Shown: positions 1 through 10,346 of the stretch, piece by piece
Position numbering within the stretch: the stretch's first letter is position 1
Layout of the letters: each line of letters starts with the position of its first letter
Virus record (IMG/VR): IMGVR_UViG_3300027659_000124
Span: 1 to 32,769 of that record
Direction: 5' to 3' (one strand)
Source: a virus
DNA: 32,769 nt
Position numbers and translations under genes: made by a program
Notes under the pieces: model-generated
Told to the model about the DNA's origin: nothing
Seen by the model: only the letters and a program-made list of their open reading frames with translations
The model's database searches: none

Positions 1-114
1 TGTGACGTCATTGACACAAACTATAATTACAAAATTGGAACTAGAGTCGATCAAACATATCCATACGAAAATCGCGTTGAGGCATTCATAGAATTTGTAT
101 TACAGAAGCGTTAG
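1..114 (+). CDS. 3' end of an unidentified gene (partial)
   Basis: The first frame of the window is open from base 1 to a TAG at 112-114, giving the last 37 residues of a protein that starts outside the window. The residues include the stretch YENRVEAFIEFVLQKR at the end, a mixed charged and hydrophobic sequence typical of a folded domain. The family is not recognisable from so short a tail. Its place just before the capsid gene suggests a head-assembly protein such as a portal or scaffold, but this is inference from position only. Confidence 0.55.
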   Translation, partial: CDVIDTNYNYKIGTRVDQTYPYENRVEAFIEFVLQKR

Positions 115-123
115 ATATATAAT
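95..123 (+). promoter_or_regulatory. candidate sigma70-like promoter overlapping the stop of the first gene
   Basis: TTGTAT at 95-100 and a perfect TATAAT at 118-123 are separated by exactly 17 bases. The -10 box is strong, while the -35 box matches only its first three bases. It would start a + strand transcript near 130, running through the region opposite the candidate minus-strand RNA and possibly on to the capsid gene. No experimental support can be read from the sequence. Confidence 0.3.
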
Positions 124-480
124 GCTTACTTGGTGGTGAGTTCGGTGCATAGCAGATCCCACATAATGGGATACTGCTAAAAATACACGATGCTTTCTCG
201 TATGGAGCCGTTCGTATGCTTTTATGAATCACTCGGCCAGAGGTCGTCCTTTGCCTAGCCTTACTTTAGTTTACACCTTTCGGTGAGAGCCAGTTTGATT
301 CGCAGACCTCTTCCTTTCGGAAGAAGCTATTAAGTTGGTAGTCTGTTACCCCTCCCAACGCCTCTCCTTCACACGGGAGTCCTTTTCAGGTTTGTTCCGC
401 AGTCATGGGATAGAACCATGCCGTGCTACGCTCATCTTATTTTAGGGCTACTCTTGGGAACTGCCGTTAGGCTTCATACA
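121..480 (-). ncRNA. candidate structured non-coding RNA, family not recognised
   Basis: This stretch has no convincing reading frame but is rich in inverted repeats. Read on the minus strand, two helices close on GAAA (GNRA) tetraloops: one at 306-327 (about 9 bp) and one at 274-285 (4 bp). Other helices are 151-178 (10 bp with one bulged base), 404-420 (CATGG/CCATG), 352-356 with 375-379, 337-350, and 240-245 with 305-310 closing a multiloop around the 274-285 hairpin. A 5-bp pairing of 139-143 with 458-462 could close the whole domain. The minus strand is purine-rich with more A than U and more G than C, as in large structured RNAs and opposite to the flanking genes. Two loops are A-rich on the + strand instead, so strand is likely but not certain. 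Neither group I nor group II intron core signatures were found, and tmRNA and RNase P consensus ends are absent. Confidence 0.5.
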
Positions 481-523
481 AAAGGAAAAACCCGCCTTGA
501 TATTCACAGTATCGAGACGGGTT
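481..523 (-). terminator. rho-independent terminator, stronger on the minus strand
   Basis: AACCCG (489-494) pairs with CGGGTT (518-523), and TTGATA (497-502) pairs with TATCGA (510-515), around a 7-base loop. On the minus strand the stem is followed by TTTTTCCTTT, a good U-tract. On the + strand it is followed only by ATTTTGC. It may act in both directions. On the minus strand it would stop transcripts coming from about 580, upstream of the candidate RNA, so it could instead be the RNA's 5' domain. Confidence 0.6.
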
Positions 524-583
524 ATTTTGCTGGAGAGTAAAATTGTTTCGCCTGAATCCTGTGAAAATTCAAGTAAGATGTTA

Positions 584-614
584 GAAATATTGCATTTTTT
601 TTTTAACAGGTCAA
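584..614 (-). promoter_or_regulatory. weak candidate minus-strand promoter
   Basis: On the minus strand TTGACC (complement of 609-614) is followed 17-19 bases later by AATATT or TATTTC (complement of 584-591), with an A10 run in the spacer. It would give a transcript leftward from about 578 into the terminator hairpin and the candidate structured RNA. The -10 match is poor. Confidence 0.2.
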
Positions 615-667
615 ATGTTTTTTTCATCGTTACACAATTATTTTTTCTATGTCACGGAATGTTTTTT
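595..667. promoter_or_regulatory. phased A/T tracts, predicted intrinsically bent DNA
   Basis: T-runs of 10, 7, 6 and 6 bases lie at 595-604, 618-624, 641-646 and 662-667. Their centres are 21.5, 22.5 and 21 bases apart, close to two turns of B-DNA, so the bends should add in one direction. TTGACA follows directly at 669-674. Curved DNA upstream of a promoter commonly raises its activity, but the promoter itself is not clear here. Confidence 0.5.
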
Positions 668-731
668 GTTGACATATTCGTTAATATATCGCAGTTCTGA
701 ATTCACTTCGGCAGGTAGGTTCCGTATACCT

Positions 732-824
732 ATGACTCCGTGGAAGTCACAGAATCCACAAACAGGCCGTATCAACAAGCCCAACGTGCCGGGGCGAACA
801 AACAAGAAACAAGCAATGGAATAG
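732..824 (+). CDS. possible 30-aa basic peptide
   Basis: ATG at 732 opens a 30-codon frame ending at TAG 822-824. The product starts MTPWKSQNPQTGR and is rich in Lys, Arg, Asn and Gln. Codons use C and G in third positions more than most of the window, as in the capsid gene that follows. There is no family recognition and no clear Shine-Dalgarno. The frame also stays open upstream to 615, but that part is encoded by the T-tracts and looks non-coding. It could equally be chance. Confidence 0.2.
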   Translation: MTPWKSQNPQTGRINKPNVPGRTNKKQAME

Positions 825-924
825 CATATGCTTTTCTATGCACTTGAATGTCGCCCAATAGATTTTTCTAAAGGGTCGGTTCAAGCAGAACAAACCTAAA
901 CAAACAAAGTAGAAAACTAAAATC

Positions 925-2133
925 ATGGCTCAAGAATGTATCCCATTGGCGACAATTCAGAATTTCGCCTCTAAAGACGTAAATCGTATCATTGGTCAGA
1001 TCGCTAAGGTCTTGGCTCGTAAATCCCCATACATCAACTCGATTGATGGTGGAACCCTTCCATCCGTATCGGACGTTGTTCGTAGCGTGGTTGAGGAAAT
1101 GGCAGTTCCTGCCGCTTCTCTCGCCGCTCCTACCTTCGTAAACGACACGGGTCTTTGTGGTATCGGTGCAACCCCTGACGTTGTTGGCTCGACTGAGTAT
1201 CAGTTCCAACTCCAGACACTCCGTGGTGCTGGCCCTCGTGTTTGCGTTAAGCAAGCTCGTACAGCGTTCAAAGGTTCTTACCTCCAAGCTCAAGTTTCTC
1301 TTGAGAAAACGATCCTTCAGATCATCAATGCTGACATCCGTTATCAATACCTCATTCAGTCTGGTATCAAATACGTTGTCAACAGCACATACTCGTTTGG
1401 CAATAACCTCACGGGTGATATGCAGCAGATCAACACTCAGTTCGCCGCTCATCTCCCTGATGCAGCAATGAACTTCAAAACCCTCTATCGGATTGGTACG
1501 TTCCTCCGCGAAGAGATGCTTGCAGAACCTTTCGCATCAAAAGATGGCGAGTTCTTCCAAGTTCTTGCTAGTGCCGATCAGATCGAAACCTTCCGTAATG
1601 ATGCAGACGTTAAAGAAGACTTGCTCTATCTTACCGCTGGTTCGTTCAAGTTGGGTGATGAGTCCATTTCGGGCTATCAGTTCATGGGTTATCGCGGTTT
1701 CGCATTCGGTATCGACCAACAGCCACTTCGCGCTACTGGTTTTGACGGAAACGGCAACCTTGTCCTCGTCAACCCAATCGTCAGCACCGCTGTTACGAAT
1801 GGTTTCGCTCAACGCCGCAACCCAGCTTGGGTAGCTGCACCTTACGAAATTATGTTCGTAATCGGTGGCGAAGCATTCAAACGCCTTGTGCCTGAACAAT
1901 ACGTTGGTGAAGGAACATTCCGTTTCGCTCCTCAACTCGCCATGGGTGAGTTGGAGTGGACATACTTCCGCGATAACGATTGTAACTTGTATGGTGACTT
2001 CGGTCAGCATATCTATCAAATCCAACGCGCTATCCAACCAATCCGCCCACAGAACGTGTGCGCGATTGTCTACAAGCGTTGCCCATTTGATGGCAATCCA
2101 CTTCCCTGCTCGACCGTAACAACGGGACTGTAA
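925..2133 (+). CDS. probable major capsid protein
   Basis: A 402-aa protein with the size and mixed alpha/beta composition of a phage major capsid protein. It is the first large gene of the structural block and has a long private leader. Its codons favour C-ending forms (AAC, ATC, TTC, CTC, CGT), unlike the A/T-ending codons of the genes that follow, as expected for the most abundant virion protein or for a different gene origin. It has seven cysteines, three of them in the last 30 residues (around KRCPFDG and LPCSTV), which is many for a capsid protein and could allow disulphide or metal cross-links. The start follows an A-rich leader without a Shine-Dalgarno. A stem-loop lies directly downstream. 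The call rests on position, size and composition, not on a recognised signature motif. Confidence 0.6.
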   Translation: MAQECIPLATIQNFASKDVNRIIGQIAKVLARKSPYINSIDGGTLPSVSDVVRSVVEEMAVPAASLAAPTFVNDTGLCGIGATPDVVGSTEYQFQLQTLRGAGPRVCVKQARTAFKGSYLQAQVSLEKTILQIINADIRYQYLIQSGIKYVVNSTYSFGNNLTGDMQQINTQFAAHLPDAAMNFKTLYRIGTFLREEMLAEPFASKDGEFFQVLASADQIETFRNDADVKEDLLYLTAGSFKLGDESISGYQFMGYRGFAFGIDQQPLRATGFDGNGNLVLVNPIVSTAVTNGFAQRRNPAWVAAPYEIMFVIGGEAFKRLVPEQYVGEGTFRFAPQLAMGELEWTYFRDNDCNLYGDFGQHIYQIQRAIQPIRPQNVCAIVYKRCPFDGNPLPCSTVTTGL

Positions 2134-2150
2134 TCAGGTAGGTTAATATC

Positions 2151-2178
2151 GGTGCGGCTGGATAATACTAGCCGCACC
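2151..2178 (+). terminator. stem-loop after the capsid gene, weak terminator
   Basis: GGTGCGGCT (2151-2159) pairs perfectly with AGCCGCACC (2170-2178) around a 10-base loop. The stem is GC-rich but is followed by TCATTAGCTTATTT rather than a U-run. It may be a leaky terminator or a 3' stabiliser that raises capsid output relative to the fibre genes downstream. Confidence 0.5.
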
Positions 2179-2197
2179 TCATTAGCTTATTTAATCA

Positions 2198-2470
2198 ATG
2201 GACGTTATCCCTTCAACTTTAGATACAGCAAGTTTTCGCCATCTGGTTTTAGATGGTGTTTCTAACATTGAAACAACACTTGCTAACATTAGCGGATTTA
2301 GCATTCCTGAATACGATGAAATTTCCATTGCGTATTATGGTGTAACAAATAATATATCTAATGTAGTTTACAAGAAAGATTCAGTAGTTGTTGCAACTCT
2401 CACTTTGTTGTATTCAATTCAACCTCCAACAACAAACGATGCCAATCTTGTAAAAGTAACAGTATCTTAA
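2198..2470 (+). CDS. small hypothetical virion-associated protein
   Basis: A 90-aa protein between the capsid and the first collagen-like fibre. It starts MDVIPSTLDTASFRHLVLDG and has beta-rich segments such as EISIAYYGVTNN followed by VVATLTLLYS. The alternation of hydrophobic and polar residues suggests a small beta sandwich. The family is not recognised. Its position suggests a head decoration or fibre-attachment role, which is inference. The start has no Shine-Dalgarno. Confidence 0.6.
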   Translation: MDVIPSTLDTASFRHLVLDGVSNIETTLANISGFSIPEYDEISIAYYGVTNNISNVVYKKDSVVVATLTLLYSIQPPTTNDANLVKVTVS

Positions 2471-2477
2471 ATTTTTA

Positions 2478-6102
<3,625 letters not shown>

Positions 6103-6104
6103 TT

Positions 6105-6269
6105 ATGGATACTTACGCAATACTCGATAAAGATGGAGGATGGTTAGTCAATCTTGTTGTTTGGAATGGTAATCTGAAGGATTGGCAACCTCCTGCTGGA
6201 ACAATTGCAAAACGAATAGAAGACGTTGATGTTTCGCAACTTCCAGAAAGACCATCAGATGCCATTTAG
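6105..6269 (+). CDS. small fibre-associated protein (54 aa)
   Basis: ATG at 6105, two bases after the stop of the collagen-like fibre, opens a 54-codon frame ending at TAG 6267-6269. The product has the pattern YAILDKDGG, LVNLVVWNG, then DWQPPAGT, which resembles small phage proteins commonly found next to tail-fibre genes (a Y-A-hydrophobic-D start, then N-V-V-x-W-[DN]-G and P-P-x-G-T). Their role is not established; they may be fibre chaperones or tip proteins. It overlaps the start of the next gene by 11 bases, suggesting translational coupling. Confidence 0.7.
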   Translation: MDTYAILDKDGGWLVNLVVWNGNLKDWQPPAGTIAKRIEDVDVSQLPERPSDAI

Positions 6270-8496
6270 GTTAGATCCAACATCTGGAAAATTATCTTTT
6301 TTTCAAAATCCAGCAGTAATAAATGATTCTGTAAACGATCTTCCAACAAGTCTACCAGATGGGACTACGGCATATAGCCTTAATGCAACTGGATTTGGCA
6401 AACAAGGGAATAATAGTCAGTCTATAGTTTACCCTAAAGATAACATTTGGTATCGAGCGGACACAAATGATGAAGTTGTTCCAGATGTCAATTCAATTTG
6501 GGATGTAGGCTCAAAGTACAATAACTATGATCCCACTGCTGGAGCGTTTAACAAGACTGTAATTTCATCTGTAACGATTAACAATATCTTAACAGAAAAC
6601 TCATTTATTGATATGCCAATTAATGGGCAGTTGATTCGCGTATATGTTAAGTACCAAGTTAAAAACACACTTCAAGGACAAGGCAATCTTCCCTGTTTCA
6701 TTTTCAGTAATGGATGGGGAGCAAGCGTAGCGGACTACACTAGCTATGCTAACCTTGGTTATGCAGTAATCCAATACGATTGGAGAGGGACATTCAATGG
6801 AACAATCGCTCCATATCCAGCAAATTTGATGACTGTTTACCCAACAGAATTGAGTCGGCTAAACCAGAATGTAAATCCTAACGCAAATTACACCAGTCAA
6901 GCGTCTGTTGCAACTATAGCGGATGTCCGCAACCAAGATATGTATTATTGGTTCGCAATGCCTAGACGGGTATTAGCGTATGTAAAATCTTTAACAGCCG
7001 ATATTGATATTACTAAAATCGGTTTCTGGGGCAACTCATGGGGTGGTCAAATTGCTTATAATATGTCTATCGAACCAGACATTAAAGCTGTCATTGCAGT
7101 CTATGGTAATGGATGGATCCACTGGTGGAAGACGTTCAATGTATTCCCATACGCTTTGCCATACGTCGAACCGACATTTACGGATGGCAACAACTATTAC
7201 ATCACAACTCTTGAGCCACAATCGTATGCGAAAAGCTCAACCGCTCCTGTTCTGTGGCTAACAAGCACAAATGATTTCCACGGAAACTTTGACAGAGGAT
7301 TCCGTAATTTTGAGATTTCTCCTGCTGGTGGTGGATTTGCTTTTAAAGTAAACGCATCGCATGATATTACAGGTTTGGAGCAAAATATTCAATTGTGGTT
7401 TGATCATAAACTGAAAGGAACGATTGCTACTTGGCCCTCTAGCCCCAATACTATTCCTAGCCTTGTTCCTTCTGGAGCAAACACTGGCTATCCAAAAGTA
7501 ACTGTAACTCCATCTGACGCAGCAAACATTTCAGCGATTCAAATCTATTATGCTCTTGAAACTGCTGATTGGCAGAATAGAACATGGCTAACCGCAACAA
7601 CTGTAAACAATGGTGATGGAACATGGAGCGCAGAAACTCCTTGCTTTAACATTGATGGATATGTCTTTGCTTACGCACAGATCACCTATGCAAACACGAT
7701 TGTAGTTTGCAGCAAACAGGCTGCATTTATTCCGTCTTCCCTTGGTAATGCGGTTGCCGCTCCGAACAACTATTGGAGTCCCACAAACGCAAGCGCAACG
7801 ATCAATTTATGGCTGGATGTAGCGGATAACAATACGCTCACATTAAATGGGCCGCTAGTAACTGAATGGAGAGATAAGTCCAGCATAGCAAACCATGCAA
7901 TTCCTAACTCTGGTGAGGAGCCTGTTCTTGCAACAGTTAATGGAATGAATGCAATCCGCTTTACTGGGTTGAAGCGTCTATTCTCCACAAATAGAGTTAC
8001 CACTAGAGATTACAGAAACGTATTCATTGTTGCTCAATACGAAGGTGGAACAGTGTTTTACAATAGCTCATATTCATTCATGCCTTTGTTTGGTGGAGCG
8101 ATTGATGGGGGCAGCGCAAACGGAAACTGCTTCTTTGGAACAAGTCTAATCCAATCGTTTGCTAACAATACATTTTTAGGTGGGCCATTCTTTCTAAATG
8201 CAACCCAAGTGTCCGCAGACGGAACGAATAGAGTTGTCCTACCACAACTCAATACATCAATGGGATTCATATCAGCCAACTCAGCGTCAGCAGTTGCTGT
8301 TGCAGGATACGGAATCGCAACTCTGCGACAAAACCTTAGCCCGTGGGATGGAGTTGTATGCGAAATCGTATCTTATGGCTCAACTTTAACATTGACTGAT
8401 AGACAAAAAATGGAAGGGTATATCGCATGGAAATGGAATTTAGTTTCTTTGCTTCCATCTGGTCATCCATATAAAACAACACGACCAACAGTATAA
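6259..8496 (+). CDS. tail fibre/spike with alpha/beta-hydrolase esterase and LamG-like lectin domain
   Basis: The likely start is ATG 6259 (MPFRLDPTSGKLSFF), giving 745 aa. An in-frame ATG at 6226 would add 11 unlikely residues and a longer overlap. Residues about 100-395 form an alpha/beta hydrolase. The nucleophile elbow is GNSWGG with Ser260, Asp339 lies in STNDFHG and His368 in NASHDITG, so a complete catalytic triad can be seen. The surroundings resemble dienelactone-hydrolase or acetyl-xylan-esterase types. Residues about 505-745 look like a concanavalin/LamG-type lectin, with WLDVADN, WRDKS and an ending EGYIAWKWNL...LPSGHPYK that is common in such domains. The likely role is to bind host surface glycan and remove ester groups during adsorption. 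The fibre assignment comes from its neighbours. Confidence 0.75.
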   Translation: MPFRLDPTSGKLSFFQNPAVINDSVNDLPTSLPDGTTAYSLNATGFGKQGNNSQSIVYPKDNIWYRADTNDEVVPDVNSIWDVGSKYNNYDPTAGAFNKTVISSVTINNILTENSFIDMPINGQLIRVYVKYQVKNTLQGQGNLPCFIFSNGWGASVADYTSYANLGYAVIQYDWRGTFNGTIAPYPANLMTVYPTELSRLNQNVNPNANYTSQASVATIADVRNQDMYYWFAMPRRVLAYVKSLTADIDITKIGFWGNSWGGQIAYNMSIEPDIKAVIAVYGNGWIHWWKTFNVFPYALPYVEPTFTDGNNYYITTLEPQSYAKSSTAPVLWLTSTNDFHGNFDRGFRNFEISPAGGGFAFKVNASHDITGLEQNIQLWFDHKLKGTIATWPSSPNTIPSLVPSGANTGYPKVTVTPSDAANISAIQIYYALETADWQNRTWLTATTVNNGDGTWSAETPCFNIDGYVFAYAQITYANTIVVCSKQAAFIPSSLGNAVAAPNNYWSPTNASATINLWLDVADNNTLTLNGPLVTEWRDKSSIANHAIPNSGEEPVLATVNGMNAIRFTGLKRLFSTNRVTTRDYRNVFIVAQYEGGTVFYNSSYSFMPLFGGAIDGGSANGNCFFGTSLIQSFANNTFLGGPFFLNATQVSADGTNRVVLPQLNTSMGFISANSASAVAVAGYGIATLRQNLSPWDGVVCEIVSYGSTLTLTDRQKMEGYIAWKWNLVSLLPSGHPYKTTRPTV

Positions 8497-8499
8497 TTT

Positions 8500-8679
8500 A
8501 TGAATGATAACACGACTTTAAATGGCATTATAGGAACTGTAATATCCAGTAGTGGATTCTTTGTTTCAATCCTTCCAGAAATTGATGCAACGATAAGAAC
8601 ATTTGGTGCATTTGTTTCAGTAATTGCGGGTGTATTAACTTGCATTTATATGTTTAAAAAAATTAAGAACTTCAAATAA
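8500..8679 (+). CDS. holin-like small membrane protein
   Basis: A 59-aa frame from ATG 8500 to TAA 8677-8679, three bases after the spike gene. Hydrophobic segments at about residues 8-25 and 35-52 are separated by a short acidic turn (PEIDAT), and the protein ends in a basic tail KKIKNFK. This hairpin topology, charged tail and position beside an endolysin fit a class II holin. No family signature is visible. A second candidate holin lies at 8884, so one of the two may be an antiholin or pinholin. Confidence 0.55.
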   Translation: MNDNTTLNGIIGTVISSSGFFVSILPEIDATIRTFGAFVSVIAGVLTCIYMFKKIKNFK

Positions 8680-8692
8680 CACTTGACCTATA

Positions 8693-8887
8693 ATGAGAAT
8701 TCTACTCACATTGTTTGTATGCCTTGCATTAACAAGCTGCATATCAATTCCCATTCCTCCAAGTGGAGACAAAATGGGTGATTACGGAAGAGTAGAAATT
8801 GGAATAAAAATTAGATATATACCAAACGACCAACTCGATTGGTTTAATCCTATAATTCCACAACCTAAATTATATAAAGACAAATGA
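8693..8887 (+). CDS. small lipoprotein, possible outer-membrane spanin
   Basis: A 64-aa protein with a short hydrophobic signal and lipobox LTSC (Cys16), followed by a proline-rich SIPIPPSG and a second proline-rich end IIPQPKLYKD. This matches the general shape of o-spanins (Rz1-like): a lipoprotein signal, then a short proline-rich periplasmic part. The lysis-gene context supports it and implies a Gram-negative host. No inner-membrane spanin partner was identified. It overlaps the next gene by an ATGA junction. Confidence 0.5.
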   Translation: MRILLTLFVCLALTSCISIPIPPSGDKMGDYGRVEIGIKIRYIPNDQLDWFNPIIPQPKLYKDK

Positions 8888-9060
8888 AAATTGTAGATTA
8901 CATCTTGGCTCGTCTCTTGGAATCGTCAACCTATCGTGGCGCGATTTTTCTTCTTGGTGGACTTGGTATTGCCGTTGCTCCTGAACAAGCCAACGCTATT
9001 GTTGCTGCATCAATGGCTGTTGTAGGAGCTATAAACGTATTCCGAAAACAAAATAAATAA
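8884..9060 (+). CDS. holin-like protein with two hydrophobic segments
   Basis: A 58-aa frame from ATG 8884 to TAA 9058-9060. Two hydrophobic stretches (about 19-32 and 37-53) are joined by a short PEQAN loop, with a charged N-terminus and basic C-terminus (FRKQNK). Such a pair of short helices around a P-E-Q turn is seen in small proteins next to phage endolysins and often annotated as holins. The gene overlaps its neighbours on both sides (ATGA upstream, TAATG downstream), so it is translationally tied to the lipoprotein and the endolysin. GC-richer codons than most neighbours are visible. Confidence 0.6.
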   Translation: MKIVDYILARLLESSTYRGAIFLLGGLGIAVAPEQANAIVAASMAVVGAINVFRKQNK

Positions 9061-9578
9061 TGCTTTATAAGCTAACCGTAATTGCATCCCGTGAAATAGG
9101 GGTGCAAGAAACTGGCGGCAATAATTGTGGAAAACGTATTCGTGAATACCAATCCGCAACTGAACTTACTCCAGCTGCATGGCCTTGGTGTGCAGCACTT
9201 GTTGATTGGTCTATTCGTGAATGGTTAAAAGATAAAGAAGTTGTCGATTGGCTAGGTTTAAAAAACAAAACTACTGACCAATGGAGGCCAACAACAGCGT
9301 TAGCATATGGATTAACAGCATGGGCAAAACAAAGGCCAAATACGACTAAAGTTTATAATGAAAAAGATAGAGCAGTTGCTGGAGACATCGTTACCTTTGA
9401 TTTTTCGCATACAGGAATTGTTTTGGAAGATTGCGGCGAACATATTGTAACAATTGAAGGAAACACTAATGGCAGTGGGGGTAGAGACTCTGAATCTGGT
9501 GATGGAGTATGGAGAAAGATTCGCAAAAAATCACTTGTAAAAGACATTATTAGAATACATCCATCGACAGCTAAATAA
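9060..9578 (+). CDS. CHAP-type endolysin (cell-wall amidase/peptidase)
   Basis: A 172-aa protein with the residues of a CHAP/NlpC-like cysteine hydrolase: Cys44 in WPWCAALVDW, His117 in DFSHTGIV and Asn135 in IEGNTN. The start (ASREIGVQETGGNN) is typical of single-domain phage CHAP enzymes. It should cleave peptidoglycan cross-links or the amide bond at the end of infection. No signal peptide is seen, so it would depend on the adjacent holin for release. It follows the holin candidate with a 1-base overlap, completing the lysis cassette. Confidence 0.75.
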   Translation: MLYKLTVIASREIGVQETGGNNCGKRIREYQSATELTPAAWPWCAALVDWSIREWLKDKEVVDWLGLKNKTTDQWRPTTALAYGLTAWAKQRPNTTKVYNEKDRAVAGDIVTFDFSHTGIVLEDCGEHIVTIEGNTNGSGGRDSESGDGVWRKIRKKSLVKDIIRIHPSTAK

Positions 9579-9580
9579 AT

Positions 9581-10345
9581 ATGGCAAATATCACCCACAA
9601 GTGGAAAAAAGTCCTAGCAGTTAGTTGTTCACATGCGAAATATTGTTGCCCAGATGCTTGGAAAGCTGTAATGACGTTTAAATCGCGTTTTTCACCTGAT
9701 ACAATCCTGCATCTTGGAGACTTTATTGATTTATCAGCCCTAATGGGCAATGGAATAGGTTCTGGAAGTGATGGAGATGAAGTAACTCCAGACATTGACA
9801 CTGGGTTAATGCACCTACGTGAATTAATGGCTGGATGCAAGAATCCTTATGTTCTTTGTGGAAACCATGAAGATCGTGCATGGAAACTAACTCACAGCAA
9901 AAATTCTGTCACTTCATATTGCGCTCATAAAATTGTATCTGCAATTGAAGACACAACTAAAAAGTTAAAAGCTAGGTTAATTCCTTATTCTGGAATTGAA
10001 CAGATCGTTGACATAGCAGATATTGGGTTTACTCATGGAACTTGCTATGGTGAATCTGCGGCTAGGGATATGGCAGAACAATACTGCAATGGCACTAGAC
10101 GTAAAATAGTAATGGGACATACTCATCGTGTTGCCATACAGAATGCCAGAACATATCATGGTGGAACTTGCTATAATATTGGAACATTAACGTCTAGGGG
10201 AGCGTTAGAATACGCTAAAAACCGAAGAAGCACTTTCAGTTGGTGTCAGGCTTGGTGTTGGGGTGAGTATTGTGAATCGCTTAATCAATCTTCACTTCAA
10301 ATAACGCAAAGAGGAAGAGGAGAAGCATGGAGAATGCCAATTTAA
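9581..10345 (+). CDS. calcineurin-like metallophosphoesterase
   Basis: A 254-aa protein with most of the metallophosphoesterase motifs: LHLGDFID (GD), LCGNHED (GNH[ED]), FTHG and MGHTHR (GHxH). The first motif, normally DxH, reads SCSH, so the usual first metal-binding Asp is absent. The many cysteines in the N-terminal part (SCSH, YCC) and the C-terminal part (WCQAWCWGEYC) are unusual. Relatives include nucleic-acid or phosphodiester hydrolases, and phages often encode them without known substrate. It directly follows the endolysin. Activity is uncertain because of the altered first motif. Confidence 0.75.
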   Translation: MANITHKWKKVLAVSCSHAKYCCPDAWKAVMTFKSRFSPDTILHLGDFIDLSALMGNGIGSGSDGDEVTPDIDTGLMHLRELMAGCKNPYVLCGNHEDRAWKLTHSKNSVTSYCAHKIVSAIEDTTKKLKARLIPYSGIEQIVDIADIGFTHGTCYGESAARDMAEQYCNGTRRKIVMGHTHRVAIQNARTYHGGTCYNIGTLTSRGALEYAKNRRSTFSWCQAWCWGEYCESLNQSSLQITQRGRGEAWRMPI

Positions 10346-10346
10346 C

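Larger units (their letters stand above)
524..924. other. long non-coding leader region before the capsid gene
   Basis: About 400 bases separate the terminator hairpin from the capsid start. The region holds phased T-tracts (595-667), a TTGACA at 669-674 with no -10 box at the usual spacing, a weak minus-strand promoter candidate and one possible 30-codon frame (732-824). The last 30 bases before the capsid ATG are A-rich without a Shine-Dalgarno. A long untranslated leader for a highly expressed capsid gene is the simplest reading. Confidence 0.4.

Noticed and set aside
121-480. Group I or group II intron, tmRNA or RNase P RNA
   Set aside because: GACTA occurs on the minus strand but the pairing partner TAGTC is absent; no group II domain V, tmRNA ends or RNase P conserved segments were found.
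669-690. TTGACA with TAATAT/TATATC as the capsid promoter
   Set aside because: The AT-rich boxes are 7-10 bases after TTGACA, too near; nothing resembling a -10 is found at 16-18. A phage-specific factor remains possible.
868-1452. Minus-strand frame of 194 codons overlapping the capsid gene
   Set aside because: It lies opposite a better-supported gene, starts inside it and has composition typical of a shadow frame.
8683-8694. TTGACC followed by TATAAT as a promoter before the lipoprotein
   Set aside because: The two boxes touch, with no spacer, so they cannot serve as -35 and -10 of one promoter.
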